Position numbers and translations under genes: made by a program
Notes under the pieces: generated by a model
Told to the model about the DNA's origin: nothing
The model's database searches: none
What the model saw: only the letters and a program-made list of their open reading frames with translations
Assembly: GCA_037893245.1 (NCBI GenBank)
Contig: JBAIAA010000238.1
Span: forward strand, 248,001 to 312,000
DNA from: Crossaster papposus
Lineage: Eukaryota; Echinodermata; Asteroidea; Velatida; Solasteridae
Reading direction: 5' to 3'
DNA: 64,000 nucleotides
Shown here: positions 11,201 through 22,300 of the stretch, piece after piece
Layout: each line of letters starts with the position of its first letter
How positions within the stretch are numbered: the stretch's first letter is position 1

Positions 11201-14200
11201 AAAAGCAGTGAGGCTGCTGCTAGGGATTTTGCTCGGCAAATTAGTCAAATTCGTCAAACAAAACTCATGAGGAAAGCGTGAATGATACACTTTTTGGTTC
11301 TACTCGCAGGTGAAGGGACATCAGAGGTTAAGTCCGGTCCAAAAGCCGACTCCAACTTCACCAAGCTGAAGGCTGGGAGGCCCCCCGCCAAGCGGAAATC
11401 GGAGGTCCTGGAGCAGCGAGCCAACACCAAACGAAGGAAGGTTGCCCAGGAAGGGTCTGCCGAGAACTCGGAGGCAGAGTTCGTTGGGAAGATTCGGCTC
11501 AGAAGGAGGAGTAGCAGATGGGTCATAAGAGGCAAGTTATCTATATAAGGGTTATATTCTTCCAAATAGGCACTTGGGGAGACAAATTAGTGTAAGTTTT
11601 AAGGTAATAAGGAGACAGTGACACTTAGGGAGACATTTCAGTGTTTCCCTAAGTGTCTAGCTACCCTAAAAAACGATATTTGGGAGTTATTTTTGTCCTA
11701 GAACGACAGATTTTGGTCTAAATAGCATAAATCTCGAAGATCTTAGAGAAAAGGGATAGGGTAAACAAGTTAGGACTGTTTTAAGTTTGTGTACATCTCT
11801 ATAGGATTGTCTCCCCAAGTGCCTATTTGGAGGTACTATTTGGATTTTTATAATTATTGAAACGTTTGTTATGAAGACTCATGACTGTCAGAGCATACCT
11901 TCCCGAAACGTTGAGTTCCCTCCGGCTTTGGTTCAGTTTGTTTTCATTTACACTGCAGATGATGAAGAAGAAGAAACAAAAGATGCCAAGGAACAACCAA
12001 AGCCCAGGAGAAGCTCCAGACAATCGGAGCAAACCGTCAGGAAGGAGGGCGGTGCCACAGAGACTAAAGAAGGGCGGACAGTGAGGGCAAGACGAGGCAA
12101 GACGACAGAGGCTGAAAAAGACGGGAGAAAAGAAGGATCTAGAGAGGCAACGACAGCCAAGACCGGTGAGTAGCGCAGTAACCAGACCCTAACAAAATAC
12201 ATTAATCAAGTGTTTCTATATTTCCAGGAATCTGTGTGTTAGTTGTTAGTTGTTTGCTGTCTGTCCGTAATTTGATTATCTTTAGAACCGGGCACTGTAT
12301 GAAGCTGAAAATAGGCAGTTGTATTTCTCAGGGTCAAAGATTGTGCAGTGCCACATTGTTTGGATGAGCGGTTTTCAAAAAATCTGCAAAAAAAACAACA
12401 CCCGGATGACGTCTCATGGCAGCGTATCATTTTTACTTCGTCTCTGGGAAAACAAGCACGAGTTCGTGCAAGAGTCGCGTCACGTATTGGTCTTGTTCAA
12501 ATACACAATACCGTAGAAAATTATCTCTAGCATGTTCATTTTATAATGTTCGAAATGCACTGTTTGACAACAACCAAAATTACACCGTCGAGCAGCTTTG
12601 GTTGCTCTCTTTAAAGTGCTTACCGGGAAGTTCATGGAAGTCGAATTTGGCAAAAGAAGAACAACAATTTTGTTTGATTTTTAATTTTTTTAATATTTTT
12701 GTTTAACCAGTTTGTGCCGAATGACGTATATAAACGCAAAGTTTCCTAAAATAAAAAAATGGATGATGCATAAACACGCCACGAGCAAGGCCAGAAATGT
12801 CTGTCAGCAGCGAGCAAGGCCGGAAATGCCTGGTACTATCGGCCTGAACTCGCCTCGGATCGAGTTTCGTTAAAAATAATCCCGCGCGTCTGCTCGGTGA
12901 TGTTAAATTAATCCCGGCGCGAACTGGTTAATAATAAAAGGTGCATACTTGTAAGCCATTCTTCTGGTATTCCAATAGTTTACACCTTTAATAATTGGTG
13001 ACTTTATTCTCTCTGATTTAATTTCAGACAAAATGGCCAGTCTACCATGGACAGAGAAGTACCAACCGCTCACGAGTGCTGAGATCATTGGCAACGGGCA
13101 GGCCATGAAACGACTGACCGGGTGGCTGGCAGAATGGAAGAAGAAGACGGCAAGGATTAAGAAGAAAATGAAGAGGCAACGGGGCAAGCAACAGAACAAG
13201 ACGCTCCTAGGTAGAGCCAATTAACCCAGTCTCCTTATTTTGTGTATATACCACAATAGTGACTTGGCACCACGAAATGAGCGGAAAGCCAAAACAAGTT
13301 ATTGGCCGAAACATCAATTGTTCAAGTGGGAGGTCGTTTTGGAGTTGTTAACGTTTTTACATACAAAAAAACCTTCTTTATCATATTCTACAATTTTATA
13401 GCTCAATTCAAACTCTAAAGTTTTTTTTGTTGTGGCTGAATTGCACTGATTGATAGTACAGTTGGCACGGTTCACAGACTTTGAACTCAAAACAAGGGAG
13501 CATGACTTAGGCACTTTCAAAAGAGTATAGCTGTGGCTAGGAATAAGCTACAGCAACAAACAATACATCATTTAAAAGCTTAGGACGTCTTCTTTCTAGA
13601 AATGTAATACATGTAATGCCAATCTTGTTATTTTGTGACTTTCAACCAATTTCATGGTGCCAGGTCACATAATTACCCCTTCAAACAGCCCTGTACGTGA
13701 AAGTGTATTATGCGACATCCGACTCGTTTTTTAAAGAGCGGGTCACATATAACAACCATATATTCTCCATCTGTTTATTTCTCTCAGCTTTACCAATGGA
13801 AGACAGTGATAGTGACTTTGATTTGGGCAGCGATGGCGATAACAGCAACGACAGTGAAGATGAGGATGATTCGCTGAGTAATGCCATGTTAATTGTGGGT
13901 CCGTGCGGTTGCGGCAAGACGGCCGCTGTCTACGCCTGCGCCAAGGAACTTGGTTTCAAGGTAAGATTTGGAAAACAATCGTGACCCGCTCCAGGAAAAG
14001 GTGATATAAGTCGCGCTATGCATTTACATGTAAAGGCCTGCTTAACGTTGAGAGGGTGACATTTTTCGTCTAAATTTGATGTTCTTTTTTGTCTTAACCA
14101 GTTCACGTCGGATGACGTATATAAACGCAAAGTTTTCCCAAAATTCGAAACGGATGACGCATAAACACGCGAAGTTCAAGTTTGGAAATGTCTGTCAGCA

Positions 14201-17200
14201 GCGGCGAGCAAGGCCGAAAATGCGTGGGTGTGCTTCCTGGCACTATCGGCCTGAACCCGCTTCAGATCGAGTTTCGTTAAAAATAATCCCGCCCCTCGGC
14301 TCGGTTATGTTAAAATAATCCCGGTGCGAACTGGTTAAATGACATTTTTAATATCTTTAATATCTTTAATATGTTGCGGGTTTAATTAACTAAAAGGTTG
14401 TATTCGATAAAGTGGAGAAAAAAAACACTGCATGGCTTTGATGTATTGTCTTAGTTTTGTTGTGTTTCAAAGTTTGTTTTCTCAGTTGTGTAATTTGCAT
14501 AATGTCAACAATTGACAAGTTTTATTGTGACGTTCTTTGTTACTTTAACAAATTTGCTTCGTGTACGCATTCGCATGAAATATGAACAGGGATTCAGAAG
14601 GACTCGATAGAAGGCGCCTGCTAAATTACCAGAATCTCGAGATTAACATGTTGACTGCCGACTACGAGTATAGTCGTAGTAACAGGAGTATAGTCGTAGT
14701 AACAGGAGTATAGTCGTAGTAACAGAAGTATAGTCGTAGTAACAGGAGTATAGTCGTAGTAACAGGAGTATAGTCGTAGTAACAGGAGTATAGTCGTAGT
14801 AACAGGAGTATAGTCGTAGTAACAGGAGTATAGTCGTAGTAACAGGAGTATAGTCGTAGTAACAGGAGTATAGTCGTCGTAATAGGAGTATAGTCGTAGT
14901 AACAGGAGTATAGTCGTAGTAACAGGAGTATAGTCGTAGTAACAGGAGTATAGTCGTAGTAACAGGAGTATAGTCGTAGTAACAGGAGTATAGTCGTAGT
15001 AATAGGAGTATAGTCGTAGTAATAGGAGTATAGTCGTAGTAACAGGAGTATAGTCGTAGTAACAGGAGTAAAGTCGTAGTAACAGGAGTATAGTCGTAGT
15101 AACAGGAGTATAGTCGTAGTAACAGGAGTATAGTCGTAGTAACAGGAGTATAGTCGTCGTAATAGGAGTATAGTCGTAGTAACAGGAGTATAGTCGTAGT
15201 AACAGGAGTATAGTCGTAGTAATAGGAGTATAGTCGTAGTGATAGGAGTATAGTCGTAGTAACAGGAGTATAGTCGTAGTAACAGGAGTAAAGTTGTAGT
15301 AACAGGAGTATAGTCGTAGTAATAGGTGTACCGGATTCTGCCACTACGATTATACTACAATTAAAATAAAAGGCTTTTGTATGGTAAATTGAATACACTG
15401 GCATCACTGAGAACGCAACAAATACGCTGCTGGCAGTGGTGAGGACATACATGTTTATGTGCAAATGTGTTTTTTTTCGTGGTTGTTTTTAAAGTACCTA
15501 TTAAGTATGCGCATGCGTTCAATGCTTGGCAACTAGGGGCGCCCTGTGAAATTACGCCCGGCAGTCAATGTGTTAACCCTCAATCTTATTTTTTCATAAT
15601 TAATTGCGATATCTGCTCGCACGAATGTGGGCAAGATGTTATTTTAAATAATACCTTCATTTTGCTTGTATTTGTGGTTTTTTCTTAAGGTATTTGAGGT
15701 GAACGCATCGTCAAAGCGTACCGGCAAGCAGATACTAGCCGATCTGGGGGAGGCCACCCAATCACACCACCTGACGGCGCATCACCATGGCAACAGCAAC
15801 GGCACCCTCAAGAGTTTCTTCCCGGCCAAGTCTCCTCCAAAGTTTGTGGCCAAGCTGAAGGCCAAGGAGAAACCTATCCCAAAGGCCTTTGCTGCGTTTT
15901 ACAAAGTTGGGGCGGACGCAGCGGCCACTGAACAGGCTGGGAAAAAGGTCAAAGGTGAGAAAGGTTTTGTAATACTTCCCACTCAACAATCCTGTCCTGA
16001 ATTTCTTCACTCGCCCATCTGTATAGTGGGGCGCTGTGGTCCCTTGGTTATGGTGTTTGACTCCTGTGCGATGGTACGTGGGTTCGAACCCTGGCAGGGA
16101 ACATGGTGCTTGTGTTCTTGGGCAAGACACTTTGCTACAATTGCCTCTCTCCACCCAGGAGTAATGGGTACCTGTGAAGGTAGAGACCACATGCGCTGAT
16201 CTTGAGCCGCTGCAGAAATGGTCTCGTTCCTGGTGAACAGGGATAATAATTGTAAAGCGCTTTGATACACCCACATTGTGGGAGTCTAAAGCGCTATATA
16301 AAAAACTAACATTATTATTATTATTATTATAGTGGAGTCCCCTAACGTGGCACACTTCAGTGTCTCCCCCGACTTTCCTCATGCATTGTTAACAAACCTC
16401 TTTGTTGTCAAACTTTCTATTTATTTAGTATACATAGTAGTACAGTTACCTTAATAATGCTTGCTGTTGAACCTTGAACAATTTAAGTGTCATAAAATTT
16501 AGTCCGAAAAAACTTTTTTTTTAAATCTGGCGTCCGGAAATTGGGCACAAAATCTGCTGAGTGTTCCCTAAAGTGGCAAACAATATTGTTGATGTTCCCT
16601 ATTAAATGTGAGCGGAAGTAATAATGTTTTATCAGACTTTTTTTAGAGATTTATTCAAGTGCACGATGCACTTGAATAAATCTCAAAAAAATCTTCAAAG
16701 TTCACAAATTCCGATAATACATTATTACTTCCGCTCACAATTAATTGGAAACATCAACAATATTGTCTGATCAGTTGCAGACAGTCAAAAATGTCTTCTA
16801 CTTTCCCTCCCATGCGAAGGACTAGTAAAACACAGTCAGGTCACATTTGTGGAAACACTGACTCTTCAATTTCCATCAACAGGCCAATCTGAAGGAAGAG
16901 AGGTAAAACCTTAACCTTGCCAGAAAGGCTGGTTCATACTTTACAGGAAGGCAAAGCGAATTTGACGCCGCAAAAATTACCGGAGTTGAAATGTTTCAGA
17001 GTGAACAAAAAAATTGGCAAGGCGGGACTCGAACCTGCGACCTCCGGAATACCGCACCGGTGCTCTACCAACTGAGCTATCTTGCCCTATTTTGGCGGCC
17101 TCCCAAATTGTCAGTATCTTTGTTCAAGGGTGTAGTCAGAAGTCACAAACACCAGTTGAAAAGTGTTCAACTTTTGCAAATTTGCAGCGCAAAAATTTTC

Positions 17201-19362
17201 CCGAAGTCACAAATTCATTCGCTTTCGTGCCGAGTAATAACCATTATCCACTCTTATTCTCTATTATTTAAATCTGCTCACGTTATCTGTCACTCTCCTC
17301 ATGTTTACAATACGTATGTGCAACACTAGTGATTTCCACATCATATTCAGCTGTAACCAAGAAGAGCCCCAAGACATCTCAAGTCAAGCAGTCCAAGCCC
17401 GCCGCCCAGACCCCAACGGCCGCCCAGACCCCAACGGCCACCCAGCCACTGCGAGCCGCTGCGGTCATGTCTGGTGGTTGTAAAGATGGCGCATTGGGAC
17501 AGAGGCTAACCAGCACATCCCTCATTCTCTTTGAGGACGTAAGTCAATTCTCTAAAATTCAACCAGGTACTTGTGGACAATTTTGGAGGAATGAGGCGGA
17601 CTGCCATTCAAGTGCCAGTTGAATTTTAAAATAACACCACGAAACTTGTGTATACCCAGCATGATATGTGGCAGAGGGGTACCCCCTCTTATCCCTATAC
17701 CTTATACACATTAAACACTATTGTTACCTAACACATCCCCCCTTGAAACCTTAAAGGAATTCCTGAGATTCCGGGAACACAATGGTCAACACAAAAGAGG
17801 GGGGGGGTTTCACTGCCACATATCGTGCTTCATATAAATATTCTTTAAACCCCACTCCCAAATATTGGCATGTAACTAGAAATGTAGCAAAATGTAATTT
17901 CAATGTTTATCTACTCAGTTGTTGATTTAACACCCCCCCCCCCCCCCCCCCATCCCACCCCGACCTGTGACCTAGACTTATTGCATTCTCCAAAACCAAT
18001 AGGCCTATAAAGACACAATGACGTCAAGCTTTACTTAATACAAGTGTGCTTTCCTATGAGCGAGTCTGTCCCTACTTCGTCTGGCATCCCGACTTCGCTA
18101 TTATTGAAAAATGCATATGTAAACAAAGCCATGGCGTCATTAGGTCTCTTGACAGTAATTCTTTAGCCGGAATTGAATCCATGTCTCTGATGACGAGCGT
18201 ATGTCCCTAAACACTAGAAAGGGTTGACTAGCAATTTTAAATCTGGCTTCAAAGTTGTTTACTGGTTTTGTTTTAAACCTTGTTTACTTTGTAATTTGTA
18301 TTTGTGACGTGACACCACGAAATGGGCGGAAAGTCGCGAAATTAAAAAGTTGACATTATTACATTTCTAGAAAGAATATGTCCTAAGCTTTCAAATGATG
18401 TATTGTGTGTTGCTGTAGCTTATTCTTAGCCGCCGCTATACTCTTTTGAAATTGCTGAAGTCATGCTCCTTTGTTTTGTGTTTTGAGTTTTGAGAGTTCA
18501 AAGTCCAACCGTGAACCGTGCCAACTATACCACCAATCAGTGCAATTCAGCAACAAAAAAACACACTTTAGGGTTTTAATTGAGCTATAAAATTGTGGGA
18601 TATGATAAAGAATTTTGTTTTGTATGTAAAAACGTTAACAACTCAAAGACGACCTCCCACTTGAAAAATGTACGTTTCGGCCAATAACTCGTTTTGGCAA
18701 TGTGCGACTTTCCGCTCATTTCGTGGTGCCAGGTCACATTTGTTATTGTCTTTGTTTCAGGTTGATGTTGTTTTTGAGGAAGACAAAGGTTTCTTGTCGG
18801 CCATTGCCACATTCTTGAAGACGACTAAGAGGCCAATCATACTCACCACCTCAGGTGAATACAATAAACCAGTTCGGTATTCCAACTGCGCATGTGCACA
18901 ACAAGATTCAACAAATGTTCTCTCGGGATAAACGTGGCAGATAAATGCACACAGAGCTATGGGGGACGTGGTAACCAAATCTGCAATTTATGCGTTTGTT
19001 TGGGCAATCGAAAAAGACGATAGAAACGTTTGTTTGAACAAAAGTTTGGACACACAAAATGCCTGAAAATATGTTACACTTCCGAACTAGATGATGGATG
19101 ATTGCTTCGTCCTTCGGATGGGACGTAAAGTTGTAGGTCCCGTGTGTTGTATAATTTATAATGTGTGTATATATCTTTCCCATTATAACATTATAAAATT
19201 GTATAATGCACGTAAAAGAACCCAGAACACTTATCGCTAAGAGAAGGGGTTTGCCCCGGTGTTCCTGGCTGACACAGCCTCTGCCTGTCTACGGGTTTCT
19301 TCAGGCTTACGAGCTACAGTGCCTTGAGCGCTTTTGAAGGATCCTTGGTTTCATTACCAGAA

Positions 19363-19398
<36 letters not shown>

Positions 19399-22300
19399 CT
19401 CTGTGAATTTGCTGGTCCCTGCTTAGCCCAGGTTGGACTCCTCCGTTGTGTACAACGCGACGGAGTCCAGGGTATCAATGTATCCTGCCATAGCGAACAA
19501 ATTTACAACAACTTTTTTTTCATATTTTTACCTGATGAAGGAAGCCTAAATCTAGCTTATGTCTTCCTTGTGTCTGAAACTACAGATCGTCATGGGTTAT
19601 TAAAAGTTAATGTGTCTTTAGGCAACTTATTTACAGAAAATAAATTGCAAATTCGCGCTTTGGGAGGTGAACATCATGTACGAACTCTCTACAATCCCTA
19701 CATGCGTGCGCGGGTACCGTGCACGCGCCTGGCTCATCAGTTGTATGCCGGCGCAGCTGCCGGGTACCTGCGCACGCATGTAGGGATTGTAGAGAGTTCG
19801 TACATGATGTTCACTTCCAAAAGCGTGGATTTGCAATTTATTTTCTGTAAATAAGTTGCCTAAAGACACATTAACTTTTAATAACCCATGACGATCTGTA
19901 ATTCCAGACACATTGAGGAAGACATAAGCGAGATTTGGGCTTCCTTCATCAGGTAAAAATATGACAAAAATTGGTTGTAAATTTGTTTGCTATTGCAGGA
20001 TACATTGATACCCTGGACGTCAGTTGTAATGCAATGAAGAACTTCGTCCAACCTGGGCTAGTCCCTGCTATGCTTTTGCACGCATACGATGAAAAGTTTA
20101 CCTCAAGAATACAAAAATTGTCAAATCTTCATGTGCACTTCTACACATAATATGGGTAGAGGCATTATTAATGCCTTGCTGTGGACTAGTTACCCATCCC
20201 AACCCTATTCCTACTGTGAAGAGATCAGAATGTCTTGTTTCAGTGCGAGGGGCTGGTTCTTCCACACTTAGGCCGTGTCCGAAACGGGTGTCTAGAGCTA
20301 CAGCTACGGCTATTGTCTGCGTCGGCCATTTTGTAGCACTGTCCGAAATGCCGTCTAGAGCTACAGCTACGGCTACAACGTCACAAAAATCTAGCCGTAA
20401 AAGAAGTTAATAGTGCATTGAATTGAAACCAACAGATCGACAAATACGTCAATATCATCAGGTATTTCGACCGGATGTAACAAACATTGCGTAACATCTA
20501 GCAGACGATAATTGTTGTAAATTCTTACATCGTAATTTTGGCAAACACTAATTCAAGCATCGCTTGGGGGCGCAATAACTAGCCATAGGCTCTACTGTAG
20601 CCGCTTCCGAATTCCATTTGCCTTGGCGCCTACGTAGACGTAGCTGTAGACGTAGACCGTAGCTCTAGACACTCGTTTTAGACACGGCCTAAATTTCTCT
20701 GTAGCCCACACCTTGAGTGATCTTTGGCCTTGTAATGGGCGCTTTGTGGTAAAACAAAAAAAAAGTTCAAATGTTGAGCAATATTCGGTTGTAAAAAATA
20801 CAATGATGATGTTGAAGATCGTTGACTTAGGTTTCCAGCCAAATTTCTTACTTAGATTCTGACTTTTTGTTATAACTTTTAACCAAAATTAACCCCGTCT
20901 TTATTGTAATAACCAGACGGACGATTTCCTGAGATGTTTGAGGAGAGATGTGAAACAGTGACATTCCAGAAACCATCTTCTGTAAGTTGGTTCATCTAAG
21001 ATACTGACATTAAACACTAAAAATGACTGTATATTCCAAGAAAACAATATGGGACCCAGCACATCATAATCAGGAATAAGTCAAAAAATTACTTTTTGAG
21101 ATATGTTCATGGTAAAAACAAATTTTCTCATAAGCTTGTTATTGATATCCATCATAAGCCTGTAGCTCAGAAGATATTGGCTATGAGGTACAGGCTTGCG
21201 ATGGGTATCATTAGAAAGCTTCTTGAATTTCCAATCTTTACTCTTTATATATCGCAAAAAGTGATTTTGCAACTTATTTCTTATTTTGATGCGCTGGGTC
21301 ACATATTCTAGAATTTCTATTTCAATTCAAAAATTGCAGAGTCACAATTTGGGGCTCGTTTGTTCTCATTTAGCCCAATGCAGTTACGCCCGTGTCACAC
21401 ACTGAACCGACCAATAATAGTGCCTAATCGCGTGTGTGCGTCATTCCAACAACGTTGATCACATTTACAACTGTAAATAGAAATTTCAAAAAATGTGTCT
21501 CTGAAATGCATCTAAAATTACCATCTTTTTTTTGTAACCCCAAAACTGACTTGGACCAGTAAGTATTACCTATAATGATTTAAGGGACTTTTCTGAAGAC
21601 AAATGGAAGAAATCCTGGAGAAATTGAGAGAAAATGACAAAACTATATCGACACCTGTACATTTTCAATGGGCCAATTTCGCTTCTTGCCTCCCGGCCTA
21701 TTTATCTGCATGAACTTGAATGTATTACGGAACTGGTCTAGTAAGATATTTTCATAATAATTTAGTAGCTTTGGTTTTTGGTTGTTTGCAAATGTGACCC
21801 GCTCCAGGAAAACTAAAAATATAGTTATGTACATGATTAAAAAGTCCAGGATATAAGCTTTCATTTGGTACATAGTACAGCTAAATAGCCCTTCCCGTTC
21901 CGGTGATATGACGTTTTTGCATATAAATGGTTCCATGGGAATTCAAAATACATAACTGAGAAAACAGGCTTCGAAACACAATAAATCTAAGACAATACAT
22001 TGGAACCATACACTCTTAAAAGATTTTGTTTCACTTTATTTATCAAATTCCAGCTTTTTGTTAATTAAATCTGAAACTTTGGATATTAAAGATGTCATTT
22101 AAGACAACAAATACAAATCTAATTTCGACAAAAATATTGACCCTATTAACTTTAACAGGGGTAATTACTCATAAATGCATAGCGCGACTTATGTCACCTT
22201 TTCCTGGAGCGCGTCACAAATGGTGTGCACTACCTTTAATTTCTCCACAGTCGCAGCTAGCCACTCACCTCCAGCTGCTGTGCCTGGCGGAGAACGTCAC

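Noticed and set aside
14643-15464. 273-codon minus-strand open frame rich in Tyr, Thr and Leu
   Set aside because: It is the 20-bp array read through a stop-free frame. It lies antisense in an ATAD5 intron with no recognisable domain.
15955-16199. Continuation of the ATAD5 exon 10 frame through the SINE
   Set aside because: A good donor (G|GTGAGA) follows 15,954, and phase then joins exon 11 to the conserved Walker B.
17016-17086. Calling a functional tRNA-Thr gene
   Set aside because: C at position 33, mismatches in two stems and a short acceptor argue for a pseudogene or SINE head, so confidence is kept low.
19324-19911. Plus- and minus-strand open frames with near-identical peptides
   Set aside because: They come from the two arms of one inverted-repeat element; no gene structure around them.
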